From DASWHR01 sp036398095 (GTDB taxonomy: Bacteria; Actinomycetota; AC-67): DNA of 64,000 bases. The DNA is taken from contig DASWHR010000127.1 of assembly GCA_036398095.1 (NCBI GenBank), positions 3,953-67,952 of the forward strand, given 5' to 3'. Positions 8,252-16,828 of the stretch are shown one piece after another. Each line of letters opens with the position of its first letter. Position 1 is the first letter of the stretch. Made by a program: the position numbers and the translations under genes. The notes below the pieces were generated by a model. The model ran no database searches. It was not told the DNA's origin and saw nothing but the letters and a program-made list of their open reading frames with translations.

Positions 8252-9658
8252 CTAGGTGCGGCCGCGCATCGCCGCGAGCGCCGATTCTAGGCGGCGCCGC
8301 GCGCCGGTGAGTGTTCGGAGCCGCTTGGCGAGAATGTCGCGCGCGAACCGCTCCAGCTCGTCCGGTCCGGTCACGATCGCGCGAAGCCGTTCGATGCGCG
8401 GCGCCCCGTCGTGTGTGGCGCTTTCGACTTCGGGCACCCAGGTTCCGTCGCGGCACACTTCACGCCGCGTCGACACGACCGTCACGAGTCGCAGCGGGAT
8501 TTCGACTTCGACTTCGAGCGGCGCGTCGTCGGACATGCCCGTAGCCAGTCGCAGAATCTCGGCCGGGTCGTCGGCCGGGATCTCGACGGTCGCTTCGTTG
8601 CGAAGCGCGCGGGCTCGCACCGCCCCGGCGAGCACGGTGTCGTGCGCGACGAAGTCGTTGTCGAGCTTGCGGACCGCGCCTTCTCGGCAAGGTGCCGGCA
8701 ACCGGCCCGTCCCAGACACGGCCCCAGATACCGGACCGGAAACGGGCACAGAAACGGGACCGGAAACCAACGGGGCCGCCTCCGGCTCGTCTTCGGCGAA
8801 CAGCGGCGGCACGTCGATGTCGAACTCGTCTTCCTCCATGAACGACGGCACATCCTCGATCAACGATTCGCTCGCGCGAATGGTCGGCAAAACGTCCCCC
8901 GAGGAGGATCGGATCAGCAGGTCCGGATCATCGCGCGTGAGAGGCGCAGGCGCCGGCTCGGGTTCAAGCGGCGCCGGATCGGTCGGCGCGGGCGGCTCGA
9001 AGGTCGGTTCGCGGTCGCGCAGTGTTCGCGGTGCCGGTGAGGCATCCAGGACGTCCGGGCGGGCGAGCGACGCATCCCATTCGGTGTTCGCGCGCGCGGG
9101 TCGCGGCATCCGGCGGCGCACGCGGGCAAGCGCGAACAAGCCGAGCAGCGCCGCGGCGACCAGCAGGATCGCAGCGACCGGCAGCGGCTTCGATGCCGCC
9201 GCCGGCGGCGGCGCGGCTTGCGGTTCGCCGGCCGGCGGACACGGCATGGACTGCACAGGCGGGGCCACGTGCTCGGTCTCGTCGCGAGCCCCTTGGCTGT
9301 AGACGATCCCGCAGCCTTCGGGGTCGGTGATCCGAAGCGTGATCCTCGCGCGGCCGTCCTGCTCGTTGGTGCATCCGTCCGGACGACGCGCCGGCGGACC
9401 GTGCTGGAATCCCTGCGACGGTCCGGTCGTCTCGGGATCGGTCAAGTATCCGCACTCTGCCTCGAGCGCCCAGCGATAGCTCAGCTTTCCACCGTCGGGG
9501 TCGCCGGCGACGGCAATATAGAAGGTCGTCGTGCTGGTCGGGTTGTACCGGGCGACGAATCGGTCGAGGCGCGGCGGACGTCCTTCCGCCGCAGCCGGGC
9601 TTGCCCAGGCGGCCACGGCCGCAGCCGCGACGACCCACACGAGGCAAGCGCGCCGCAT
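8252..9658 (-). CDS. Exported single-pass membrane protein, unknown function
   Basis: A 468-residue protein that I do not recognise. A signal peptide (CLVWVVAAAAVAAWASPAAA) is followed by an extracytoplasmic domain with about five Cys, an Ala/Pro linker, one transmembrane helix (VAAILLVAAALLGLFALARV) and a long intracellular part. The latter includes an acidic Pro-rich region with a Pro-Val-Ser-Gly short repeat and a charged C-terminal domain with EVEVEIPLRLVTVV. Its start overlaps the stop of the upstream anchor-D protein (ATGA), so the two form an operon with the nitroreductase downstream. Possibly an envelope sensor or scaffold; inference only. Confidence 0.68.
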   Translation of the reverse strand: MRRACLVWVVAAAAVAAWASPAAAEGRPPRLDRFVARYNPTSTTTFYIAVAGDPDGGKLSYRWALEAECGYLTDPETTGPSQGFQHGPPARRPDGCTNEQDGRARITLRITDPEGCGIVYSQGARDETEHVAPPVQSMPCPPAGEPQAAPPPAAASKPLPVAAILLVAAALLGLFALARVRRRMPRPARANTEWDASLARPDVLDASPAPRTLRDREPTFEPPAPTDPAPLEPEPAPAPLTRDDPDLLIRSSSGDVLPTIRASESLIEDVPSFMEEDEFDIDVPPLFAEDEPEAAPLVSGPVSVPVSGPVSGAVSGTGRLPAPCREGAVRKLDNDFVAHDTVLAGAVRARALRNEATVEIPADDPAEILRLATGMSDDAPLEVEVEIPLRLVTVVSTRREVCRDGTWVPEVESATHDGAPRIERLRAIVTGPDELERFARDILAKRLRTLTGARRRLESALAAMRGRT

Positions 9659-10902
9659 CAGTCCTCGACGGACCGGCGGCGAGCGATCGCGAAGAGGCCG
9701 CCGAAGGTTCCGCCACCCGCGAGCAGCACGACGGCGACGGCGAACCAGTCGCCGGCTCCTCCGCCCGACCCGGTCCGTCCCTCCTCGCTCGGCGTCGCGG
9801 CGGCGCTCCGCGTCGGTGCCGGAGACGCCGACGCGGTCTCGCTCGCCGACGGCGACGGCGACGGCGTCCCGACGTTGCCGCGAAGCTCGATCGTCATGAC
9901 CGGCGTATCCGGGTCGTCGCTTTCCACGCGCAGGATCGCCGTCCGCGGCCCGTCCTGCCCGGGGGTAAAAGTCGCCGTCAGCGGAAGCTCGCCCGCGGGA
10001 CCCAGCACTTTGGGCGTCGACGGCAAGGACTCGAAGCGGAAGTCGGCCGGCGCATCACCTTCGACGATGATTCGCGTGATCCGCAGCGGTGCGCGGCCCC
10101 CGTTGGAAATAACCACGGGAACGCCCCGGCTTCGCGTCCCGACGGCGACATGACCGAGGTCGATCGGCGACGGGTTGACCTTAATGTCGGGCGCCGTTCC
10201 GTTTCCTTCGACTGCGATCGTCATTCGCCCCACGCACGCGTCCGAGTCGATCGTGATGGTCGCGGTGCGCCGCCCGACGGCACCGGGGCGGAAAGCGACG
10301 GTTACGATTGCGTCCTCGCCGGAGTCGAGCGTCTGCGCTCCCGATCCGCGAACGGTGAACTCGGAGCGATTGGTCCCCGCGGCAGCGACGCCGGTGATCC
10401 TCACCGGATCGCCGCCGATGCTCGTGATCGACAACGCAAGCTCGTCGGACGTGGTCTTGATTCGCTGATCGCCGAACGACAGAGCCTCCGGGTTGACATC
10501 GAGAATGCGCGTTGCGCCGCGTCCCGAAACCGGGATTTCGACCGGCCCTTCCGGGGCGTCGGAGGTAATGCGCACGATCGCGCTGCGGTCGCCGGCCACG
10601 CGCGGCAGGAACCCGACCTTGAACGAGCCGCTCTGTCCCGGGGGAATCGTGCGCGGCTGCGCGTCGGCCAGCGAGAAGTCCTGTGGATGGGAGCCGGTCA
10701 GCGCGATGCCCGACACGGTGAGCGGGTCGCTGCCGGTGTTGGTCATCGTCACCGCACGCGCGTCGATCGGAGCGCCGACGCACGACGTCCCGAAAGCCAG
10801 CGTTGTCGGCGACACCGACAAGCCGGAAGCGGCCGACGCGACTCCGGAAAGAAGGAGAGCGCACCCGGCCCCGGCGACGGCGAGCACGATGCGGGTCCGC
10901 AC
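9658..10902 (-). CDS. Choice-of-anchor D (ASPM-SPD-2-Hydin-like) repeat protein, membrane-anchored
   Basis: A 414-residue exported protein with a signal peptide ending SGVASA and three beta-sandwich repeats of about 105 residues of the choice-of-anchor D/HYDIN type. Each carries motifs such as LAFGTSCVGAP, LSFGDQRIKTT or IDLGHVAVGTRS near its start, and PGQSGSFKVGF or GRRTATITIDSD near its end. A Ser/Pro/Thr-rich stalk and one C-terminal helix (WFAVAVVLLAGGGTFGGLFA) with a basic tail follow. Start codon is GTG at 10902 without a strong ribosome site. Likely displayed on the outer membrane face as an adhesion or structural protein. Confidence 0.82.
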   Translation of the reverse strand: MRTRIVLAVAGAGCALLLSGVASAASGLSVSPTTLAFGTSCVGAPIDARAVTMTNTGSDPLTVSGIALTGSHPQDFSLADAQPRTIPPGQSGSFKVGFLPRVAGDRSAIVRITSDAPEGPVEIPVSGRGATRILDVNPEALSFGDQRIKTTSDELALSITSIGGDPVRITGVAAAGTNRSEFTVRGSGAQTLDSGEDAIVTVAFRPGAVGRRTATITIDSDACVGRMTIAVEGNGTAPDIKVNPSPIDLGHVAVGTRSRGVPVVISNGGRAPLRITRIIVEGDAPADFRFESLPSTPKVLGPAGELPLTATFTPGQDGPRTAILRVESDDPDTPVMTIELRGNVGTPSPSPSASETASASPAPTRSAAATPSEEGRTGSGGGAGDWFAVAVVLLAGGGTFGGLFAIARRRSVED

Positions 10903-10934
10903 GACACTCAGACTACATGCGACGGGGTCGGCTG

Positions 10935-11339
10935 CTAGACAGCCGTGTAGACGAAGGAGCCACCGGCACCGGCGGCGAGCGTGACGACCGCCCAGGACGC
11001 GCCGGCCGGAACCCGCCCGGCCTCGTCACCGGATTCGGCGAACGCACCCACGGGCTCGGTGTCGTCAAGCGTGACGTAGAACGCGACGTCCACGTCCTCC
11101 AGGCCGGTGACTCCATCCTGCGTCTCCAGCCGGAACGCCGCGCCGGGCGTGGTGACCGCGAACACCCAGCCGGCGATTCCGTTGACCTGCGTCGCGGCGT
11201 AGGTCATGCGGGGAATCGCCGGCGATCCGAATGTCGCCAGCTCGATCCGGCCTTGGACGGTCTGCGTCGCACCGGCGTGGGAGCCGGACCCCGAAGCGAG
11301 CACCAGCAGCCCGGCAAGAATCAGATGGTGGACACGCAT
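10935..11339 (-). CDS. Small secreted protein, unknown function
   Basis: A 134-residue protein starting at ATG 11339 with a signal peptide (MRVHHLILAGLLVLASGSGS). The mature part is small, beta-rich and Gly/Ala/Thr-rich (VQGRIELATFGSPAIPRMTY) and ends GGSFVYTAV. No catalytic motif or membrane anchor is visible, and I do not recognise the family. An in-frame start further upstream is possible but would place extra residues before the signal peptide. It lies upstream of, and in the same direction as, the anchor-D protein gene. Confidence 0.6.
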   Translation of the reverse strand: MRVHHLILAGLLVLASGSGSHAGATQTVQGRIELATFGSPAIPRMTYAATQVNGIAGWVFAVTTPGAAFRLETQDGVTGLEDVDVAFYVTLDDTEPVGAFAESGDEAGRVPAGASWAVVTLAAGAGGSFVYTAV

Positions 11340-11404
11340 CCCGACGATTTCTCGGCCGACCCCGCGCGTCCCTGCTCCCCAACTCGGCATCATTGTTCGG
11401 ACTC

Positions 11405-11899
11405 CTATTTGATGCAAAAAAGATTCGTGGCGCACGGGACGAACCCGGCAATCTCGACGACGACGATCAGGGCGACGGTGAGTGCGGTCAAGATCGCCAC
11501 GACAAGCCAGAGCGGACGAATTCGGTCCCGCATCAAGCGCGCCGGCGGCGAGCCGCCGGCGCGCGACTCGCCGTCGTCCGGCGTCCCGGTCTCCGACAGC
11601 CGGCCGGCGTCCACCAGGCTCGATTCCAGCACCTCGAGCCGTGCCGTCTCCAGCAAGCCGGTCGGGACGAGCACGTGGACCGGCACGTTCACGTTTCCCG
11701 ACGGATACATCCACGCGAACGGACTACGATCGAATCCGTCGAGCACGACCGGAACGCCGGCTCCTTCGAGCAAACCTCGCAGCAGCTCGGCCTCGAAGCG
11801 GTCGTTCGCCGTCAACAGCCACGACCAACCACCGCGGCCGTCGCCCCCGACCCGCTCTCGCGGCGGCGCGGGGTCCAGAACGTCGCTGTGCCTGCGCAT
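11405..11899 (-). CDS. DUF2007-domain protein with C-terminal membrane helix
   Basis: A 164-residue protein. Residues about 25-100 match the DUF2007 (putative signal-transducing) fold: WSWLLTANDRFEAELLRGLL followed by a hydrophobic VPVVLDG strand and VPVHVLVPTGLLETARLEVL. A single transmembrane helix (LWLVVAILTALTVALIVVV) lies near the C-terminus, which ends with two Cys. I chose ATG at 11899; the frame also has a TTG two codons earlier. A CATACT hexamer just upstream suggests a leaderless transcript. Role unknown; divergently transcribed from the selenoprotein gene. Confidence 0.72.
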   Translation of the reverse strand: MRRHSDVLDPAPPRERVGGDGRGGWSWLLTANDRFEAELLRGLLEGAGVPVVLDGFDRSPFAWMYPSGNVNVPVHVLVPTGLLETARLEVLESSLVDAGRLSETGTPDDGESRAGGSPPARLMRDRIRPLWLVVAILTALTVALIVVVEIAGFVPCATNLFCIK

Positions 11900-12021
11900 G
11901 GTCAAAAGAGTATGACCGGTCGCCCCGATCCGCCACGGCCGGCCCGATCCGGGTCGGATAGCCTTGGGCCCGGGCGTTCTTGAACCGAGCGTTCGACACG
12001 AGTGGACGGCGGAGGTCGAAG

Positions 12022-12255
12022 ATGAAGATCAGCATTGAATATTGCGCGGTTTGAGGGTATTCGGCCCGTGCCGTCGGTCTGGCGGCCGCCCTTCTATCCG
12101 AGATGGAGCAATCGATTGAGGACCTGCGCATCATCCCTTCCGGTGGGGGCGTCTTCGAGGTGATCGTGGACGGAGACTTGGTGTATTCGAAGAAGAAGAC
12201 CGGCCGTCACGCCGAATCCGGCGAGGTCGAGGCGATCATTCGGAGCCGCGCGTGA
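12022..12255 (+). CDS. SelW-like selenoprotein (CxxU), UGA read as selenocysteine
   Basis: A 77-residue SelT/SelW/SelH-family (Rdx) protein. The reading frame opens MKISIEYCAV, then TGA at 12052-12054, then continues GYSARAVGLAAALL and on to EAIIRSRA. This gives the family motif C8-x-x-U11 at the end of the first beta strand, exactly where SelW proteins have it. Downstream residues IRIIPS-type strand and FEVIVDGDLVYSKKKTGRHA match the family C-terminal half. GGAGG lies 7 nt before the ATG. The stop overlaps the GTG of the lipid kinase gene (GTGA). A SECIS-like hairpin follows the TGA. Automatic calling would miss or truncate this gene. Likely a thioredoxin-fold redox protein. Confidence 0.87.
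12062..12088 (+). promoter_or_regulatory. Bacterial SECIS-like hairpin for Sec codon 12052-12054
   Basis: Outer stem CGGCC (12062-12066) pairs with GGCCG (12084-12088). A CGT bulge follows, then inner stem GCC (12070-12072) with GGC (12081-12083), closing an 8-nt loop GTCGGTCT. The loop starts 18 nt after the TGA and contains GGTCT, the same pentanucleotide I recall in the E. coli fdhF loop. Placement inside the coding region just after UGA is what bacterial SECIS elements require. Confidence 0.72.
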
Positions 12256-13169
12256 AGCGAGCGCTGCTCATCTGGAATCCCGTCGCGACCACCACCTCCC
12301 CCGGCGTGCGCGACGTCATCGCCCGCGCACTGTCGAGCGAGTTGCACATCGAGGTGGCCGAGACGGTGCAGCGCGGCCACGCGACCGAGTTGGCCGCCGA
12401 CGCTGCCGCCGGCGAAAGCTTCGATCTGGTGTGCGTACTCGGAGGCGATGGGACGATCAACGAAGCCGTGAACGGGCTCGCCGGCACCGGCGTGCCGCTG
12501 GCCGCGATCCCGGGAGGGGGCACGAACGTGCTCGCGCGCACGCTCGGCTATCCGAAGGATCCGGTCGAGGCAACCGCCACGCTGCTGGCGAGGATTCGCG
12601 ACGGGCTCGAACCCAGATCGGTCAACCTCGGACGAGTGAACGGACGTGCCTTCGCGTTCTGCGCGGGGATGGGCTTCGACGCCGAGGTGGTGCGTCGCGT
12701 CGAGTCGAATCCGCGAGCGAAGCGACGATTCGGTGAGGCATTCTTCGTCGCATCCGGACTTCGCGAATACTTCCTGCCGCGGGAGCGGCCACGTCCGGCT
12801 ATGACGCTTACGCTGCCGGGCGGTGCGCGCGTCGAGGGCGTGCGCGTCGCGGTGGTCGGCAACAGCGATCCGTTCACGTTCCTGGGCGCGAGGCCCTTTC
12901 GAATCGTGCCGGACGCTCGGCTGGAAGACGGCCTCGATGTGACGGCCATTCGAACGATGCGGATCACAACGATCCTTCGCGTGCTGTTCACGGCGTTCGG
13001 CTCGGCGCGGCACACGGGATTCAAACGCGTGACCGCGCTCCACGACCTCGACGGCTTCACGGTCGAGGCCGACGCGCCGGTTCTGTTTCAGGTTGACGGC
13101 GACCTTGCCGGACGCGAGACGCAGTTCCACTTCACCGTCGAGCGGGATGCGCTCCGACTGATCGGCTAG
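12252..13169 (+). CDS. Diacylglycerol kinase-family lipid kinase (YegS/LCB5 type)
   Basis: A 305-residue lipid or diacylglycerol kinase-like protein. RALLIWNPVATTTSPG is the N-terminal DAGK strand, LVCVLGGDGTINEAVNGL holds the GGDGT nucleotide motif, and LAAIPGGGTNVLARTLGYP the second glycine loop. The C-terminal half has the usual beta-sandwich with FQVDGDLAGRETQFHF. Start is GTG at 12252, overlapping the selenoprotein stop. Its TAG stop lies in CTAG 13166-13169, shared with the convergent glycerophosphodiesterase gene. Probably phosphorylates a membrane lipid; the pairing with a glycerophosphodiesterase suggests lipid turnover. Confidence 0.9.
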   Translation: MKRALLIWNPVATTTSPGVRDVIARALSSELHIEVAETVQRGHATELAADAAAGESFDLVCVLGGDGTINEAVNGLAGTGVPLAAIPGGGTNVLARTLGYPKDPVEATATLLARIRDGLEPRSVNLGRVNGRAFAFCAGMGFDAEVVRRVESNPRAKRRFGEAFFVASGLREYFLPRERPRPAMTLTLPGGARVEGVRVAVVGNSDPFTFLGARPFRIVPDARLEDGLDVTAIRTMRITTILRVLFTAFGSARHTGFKRVTALHDLDGFTVEADAPVLFQVDGDLAGRETQFHFTVERDALRLIG

Positions 13170-13858
13170 CCCAGAGCCGCCCGGGCGGCCGCGGGGTCGT
13201 CGGTGATGATCCCGTCGGCCCCCGCGTCGGCGAGCGCACGGACGGCCGCGGGGTCGTTCACGGTCCAGACGACTGCCGCCTTGCCGGCGGCATGGGCCTG
13301 CCGGATGACCGCGGGTGAGGCGAGATCGACCGGCAGGTAGCAGATCTGGTGCCCGCCGGCGACGGCCATCCGGATGTTGTCGGCCGGATCGACCGGAGCG
13401 CCGGTCAGGACACCGGTGTCGGCCGTGCCTCCGGCGGCGCGGAACTCGTCCAAGGCCGTCACGTCGAAGCAGGACACGACCGTCCCGGCGACGTCCCGGC
13501 CGTCCAGGAACGCGGCGACGGCGCGGGCGGCGCCCGCGGCCTCATTCGACCCCCACGCGCCCTTGATCTCGAGCACGATTCGGCCGCCGGCCGCCTCCCA
13601 GGCCTCGATCAGCGTCGGGATGCCGCGATCCCCGGTCGCGGCGGCCCGGACCTCGGCGGCGGTCAGATCGGCCACGCGAGCGTCCAGGCCGGCAACGCGC
13701 GCCAAGGACTCGTCGTGGACGATGACCGCGACCGAGTCCGCAGTCAGGCGCACGTCCACCTCGACCGCGTCGGCCCCGTCGGCAAAGGCCCGGCGGATCC
13801 CGGCGAGGGTGTTCTCGGGCGCACGAGCCGCCGCCCCACGGTGGCCGATGATCCTCAC
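13166..13858 (-). CDS. Glycerophosphodiester phosphodiesterase
   Basis: A 230-residue GDPD-fold enzyme that hydrolyses glycerophosphodiesters to glycerol 3-phosphate and an alcohol. Present: IIGHRGAAARAPENTLAGI with the first catalytic His and Arg, VEVDVRLTADSVAVIVHDES with the metal-binding Glu/Asp and second His, and IVLEIKG. The C-terminal GADGIITDDP is standard. GTG 13858 is chosen because AAGGAGGGG lies just before it; there is no signal peptide in this form, so the enzyme is cytoplasmic. The longer frame upstream is not supported. Confidence 0.93.
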   Translation of the reverse strand: MRIIGHRGAAARAPENTLAGIRRAFADGADAVEVDVRLTADSVAVIVHDESLARVAGLDARVADLTAAEVRAAATGDRGIPTLIEAWEAAGGRIVLEIKGAWGSNEAAGAARAVAAFLDGRDVAGTVVSCFDVTALDEFRAAGGTADTGVLTGAPVDPADNIRMAVAGGHQICYLPVDLASPAVIRQAHAAGKAAVVWTVNDPAAVRALADAGADGIITDDPAAARAALG

Positions 13859-13995
13859 TCCCCCTCCTTGCCTCGGTTGTTTCCTGTGTCGCCAAAAGTC
13901 AATCGTTGTCGTCTCACGATAGCGCCTGTGCCACAAGCGGAACAGGCCGGCCGCGCCGGCTGTGGAAAATACGGGGAAAGCCTTCTCGGAAGGTA

Positions 13996-14025
13996 TTGCC
14001 AGCCGTTTCTGCCGCGTCATATACT
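13996..14025 (+). promoter_or_regulatory. Probable sigma-70-type promoter for whiB1
   Basis: TTGCCA at 13996-14001 and TATACT at 14020-14025 are separated by 18 nt. They lie about 90 nt upstream of the whiB1 start and in the right direction, inside the 257-nt space between the divergent phosphodiesterase and whiB1 genes. I see no other feature in that gap. Confidence 0.5.
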
Positions 14026-14115
14026 CGCGCCGCTTCTGGACCTTGACGATTCACGTTTGCACTCGGTCCGGGGCGAAGACGAGAAGAGGGGGAAGTTGCT
14101 TTGGAGAGCATCTCG

Positions 14116-14367
14116 ATGGACTGGCGCCACCAGGCCTCCTGTCGCGACGTTGACCCCGAGATTTTCTTCCCGATCGGCACCACCGGTCCCGCACTCGCCC
14201 AGATCGAGGCCGCCAAGGCCATTTGCGCGATGTGCGCCGTTCGCGAACCCTGCCTGGAATGGGCGATCGAAACCGCCCAGGACGCCGGGGTGTGGGGCGG
14301 CCTGACCGAGGAAGAGCGCCGGTCGCTGCGCCGCAGCCGTGCAACCCGCCAGCGCGTCGCAGTCTAA
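14116..14367 (+). CDS. whiB1: WhiB-family iron-sulfur regulator (WhiB1/WblE type)
   Basis: An 83-residue WhiB protein. It begins MDWRHQASCRDVDPEIFFPI, which closely resembles mycobacterial WhiB1. The four [4Fe-4S] ligands are C9, C37, C40 and C46 (C-x27-C-x2-C-x5-C), followed by the GVWGG turn that contacts the housekeeping sigma factor, and a basic tail. ATG 14116 has GGAGAG upstream; an in-frame TTG at 14101 is less likely. The PdtaS kinase gene lies three genes downstream on the other strand, echoing the whiB1-pdtaS neighbourhood of mycobacteria. WhiB1 proteins act as nitric oxide-sensitive transcription factors bound to SigA. Confidence 0.95.
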   Translation: MDWRHQASCRDVDPEIFFPIGTTGPALAQIEAAKAICAMCAVREPCLEWAIETAQDAGVWGGLTEEERRSLRRSRATRQRVAV

Positions 14368-14428
14368 TTCCGCGACCACCCGTCGCACGATCGCTGCCGC
14401 GTCCGGACCCAAGCGCTACGATGCCTGG

Positions 14429-14632
14429 ATGATGCGCGAGGAATACAACGGCCCGGTCGGCTTCGCGTCCGAGCCCTCCGAGCGGCGCAAGAATTGGATC
14501 GCCCGGATCATCACCGCCGGCCTGCTGCTGTTCATCGCCTGGCTGGCGATCACCCGCGTGCTGAGCCCGCCGACGGATCCGACCTTCCGGCCTCCGCCCG
14601 GCCAATCGTCCTCGCTGCCCGGTCCGCTCTAG
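14429..14632 (+). CDS. Small single-pass membrane protein
   Basis: A 67-residue protein (MMREEYNGPVGFASEPSERR at the N-terminus) with one transmembrane helix (IITAGLLLFIAWLAITRVLS) and a short Pro/Ser-rich outer tail. Start is one of two adjacent ATG codons (14429 or 14432). Its TAG lies in CTAG 14629-14632, shared with the convergent hydrolase. I do not recognise a family; small proteins of this layout are common next to whiB genes, but the function is unknown. Confidence 0.62.
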   Translation: MMREEYNGPVGFASEPSERRKNWIARIITAGLLLFIAWLAITRVLSPPTDPTFRPPPGQSSSLPGPL

Positions 14633-15348
14633 ACATCGACGGCGGTCGTCGCCGCCCACAACACGGCCAAGTCGCCGGCCACCTCCTGCGGATGCTCGAG
14701 CGGCACGGTGTGCCCGGCATCTTCGAAGATCGTCAAACGTGCTCCCGAAATCCGCTCGGCCAAATACTGGGCATACTTCACCGGCGCGCACACATCCCGG
14801 CCGCCGGCAAACACCTGGGTGCGAACGCGAATCTCGGCGAGGCGATCCATCACGTCAAAGAGGTCGCACGCCTGCAGATCGGTCAGCGTGTGCTCCATGC
14901 CGACGGCCTCCAGCATGCGGCGCAGCACGATCCGCTCGCGATCGCCGGCCTTCGGGCCGCACTGCGCGTTGGCGAACACGTCGATGGTGTCGCGGACGCC
15001 GTCGGCGAATCCTTCCAGCACCTGCGGCCAGACGCGCAGCCGCGCGCCGGTGCACGACAAGCCGAGCCCGGCCACGCGCTCGCTGTGCTCCAGCGCCATC
15101 CACAGCGCGACCGCGCCGCCGAGCGAGTGTCCGGCGACGGTTGCACGCTCGACCCCTTCGCGATCCATCGCGGCAACGACCGTGCGCGCATAGGCACCGA
15201 CACCGCGCTCGCGCTCGGCGTCCGGCCACGCGCACCCGTCGCGCCCGGGCAGCGCGAGCGCCAGCGTGGGAATCCCGTGGAGGTGTTCCAGGACGCGATC
15301 CCACAGCGCCGGCGTGGCGCCCGAGGAGTGGAGAAGGATGAGCGTCAC
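14629..15348 (-). CDS. Alpha/beta-fold hydrolase
   Basis: A 239-residue hydrolase. TLILLHSSGATPALWDRVLE is the oxyanion-side HSSG strand, ATVAGHSLGGAVALWMAL has the nucleophile elbow G-H-S-L-G, AGGRDVCAPVKYA carries the acidic residue, and FEDAGHTVPLEHP the catalytic His. Start is GTG at 15348, overlapping the PdtaS stop as GTGA, so it is co-translated with the kinase. Substrate unknown; typical esterases or lactonases of this size look alike. Confidence 0.88.
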   Translation of the reverse strand: MTLILLHSSGATPALWDRVLEHLHGIPTLALALPGRDGCAWPDAERERGVGAYARTVVAAMDREGVERATVAGHSLGGAVALWMALEHSERVAGLGLSCTGARLRVWPQVLEGFADGVRDTIDVFANAQCGPKAGDRERIVLRRMLEAVGMEHTLTDLQACDLFDVMDRLAEIRVRTQVFAGGRDVCAPVKYAQYLAERISGARLTIFEDAGHTVPLEHPQEVAGDLAVLWAATTAVDV

Positions 15349-16778
15349 GACGGCTGCGCCAGCGGGATCTCGACGCGCACCCGCGTTCCGTGATCGGACT
15401 CGAGCATGATCGCGCCGCCCAATTCGCTCTCGACGAGCGTCCGAACGATCTGCAGACCCAGGTTGGAGCTCCGATCGAGCGTGAAGCCTTCGGGGAGTCC
15501 CGCGCCGTCATCGGCCACGGTCAACCGGAAGTTCAACCCGCGTCGCTCGATCGTGACGGCGACGCTCCCGCCGCCTTCGCCAAAGGCGTGATCGACCGCG
15601 TTCTGGCACAACTCGTTGAGAACAAGCGCGAGAGGGGTCGCGACATCGGCGTCGATCTCGCCGGCGCCGCCCGTGAGCGTGAAACGAACCGGACGGTCTG
15701 GCGCGGTGAGCGACTCGCCGACCATCTCCACGACCCGCTGCGCGACTTGATCGAACTCGACCAGCTCGCTCGAATCCTGGGAGAGCGTTTCGTGCACGAG
15801 CGCGATCGAGGAGATGCGCCGGATCGCCTCTTCCAACGCCTCCTTTCCTTCCGCCGTCCCGACCCGGCGCGTCTGCATCCGCAGCAGCGAGGCCACCGTC
15901 TGCAGGTTGTTCTTGACGCGATGGTGAATTTCTCGAATGGTCGCGTCCTTGAGCACCAGCATGCGATCCCGCCGGCGCAGCTCGGTCGTGTCACGGACGA
16001 ATCCGAGCGCGCCCTCGACGACGCCTTTGTGCACGATCGGGATGAAGCGACGGAGTACGAACGCGCCGTTGGCTTCGATCTCGCTGGTGACCGGCCGTCC
16101 GGCCATCAACCGGGCGAGCACCGCCTTGTCTTCGACCTCGGATCCGCCGAGCGGCTCGTCCACCAGGTTCGCCGTCACTCCCAGCCGCCGGTAGGCGCTG
16201 ACGGCATTCGGGCTGACGTAGGTGACGACGCCGGCTTTGTCGATCCGCATGAAGCCGTCCCCGACGCGCAAGGGGATTTCATGCTCGGGCTGATCGCCGT
16301 CGAACGGGAACTCGCCGTCGGCGATCATCCGCGCCAGGTCGCCGGCCGCCTGCAGATAGGACAGCTCCAACTTCGACGGGGTCCGCGCGGTGGACAGGTT
16401 CTGCTCGCTGGAGACGGCGGCGATGACGCGCCCATCGCATCGCACCGGGATGACCTCCTCGCGAATCGGGATGCCGTCGCGCCATTCCGGATCGCCTTCG
16501 CGCACGATCCGCTCTTCGCTGATCGCGCGAGCGACGCGCGGGCGCCTAAGAACCATCGCGCCGACCATGTCCTCTTGATACAACGTCTGCGCGGGAAACG
16601 GCCGCACCTGCGCCAGCACGACGTAGCCGTCGCCGTCGCGGAGCGGCGCGAACAGCAGCAAGTCGGCAAAGTTGAAATCGGCGAGCATCTGCCAATCGGC
16701 GACGAGCCGCTGCAGATGCATCACATCGCGCTCGCCCAGATCGGTGAAGCGGCGCGCCAACGGGCGAAGCGGATACAT
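15345..16778 (-). CDS. pdtaS: PdtaS-type cytosolic sensor histidine kinase
   Basis: A 477-residue soluble kinase with an N-terminal GAF-like domain (LQRLVADWQMLADFNFADLL), a PAS domain (about residues 195-300), and a HisKA_2/HATPase module. The H-box is REIHHRVKNNLQTVASLLRM; ATP-site motifs include ELCQNAVDHAFG and VADDGAGLPEGF. This order matches mycobacterial PdtaS, which phosphorylates the RNA-binding antiterminator PdtaR. I chose ATG 16778; a GTG at 16802 is possible. No pdtaR is in the window. The hydrolase gene overlaps its stop. Confidence 0.92.
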   Translation of the reverse strand: MYPLRPLARRFTDLGERDVMHLQRLVADWQMLADFNFADLLLFAPLRDGDGYVVLAQVRPFPAQTLYQEDMVGAMVLRRPRVARAISEERIVREGDPEWRDGIPIREEVIPVRCDGRVIAAVSSEQNLSTARTPSKLELSYLQAAGDLARMIADGEFPFDGDQPEHEIPLRVGDGFMRIDKAGVVTYVSPNAVSAYRRLGVTANLVDEPLGGSEVEDKAVLARLMAGRPVTSEIEANGAFVLRRFIPIVHKGVVEGALGFVRDTTELRRRDRMLVLKDATIREIHHRVKNNLQTVASLLRMQTRRVGTAEGKEALEEAIRRISSIALVHETLSQDSSELVEFDQVAQRVVEMVGESLTAPDRPVRFTLTGGAGEIDADVATPLALVLNELCQNAVDHAFGEGGGSVAVTIERRGLNFRLTVADDGAGLPEGFTLDRSSNLGLQIVRTLVESELGGAIMLESDHGTRVRVEIPLAQPS

Positions 16779-16828
16779 GACGCCGCCAGCATAGCCGGGC
16801 ACGCCGGGGCGGATGGTAGCGTTCGGGC

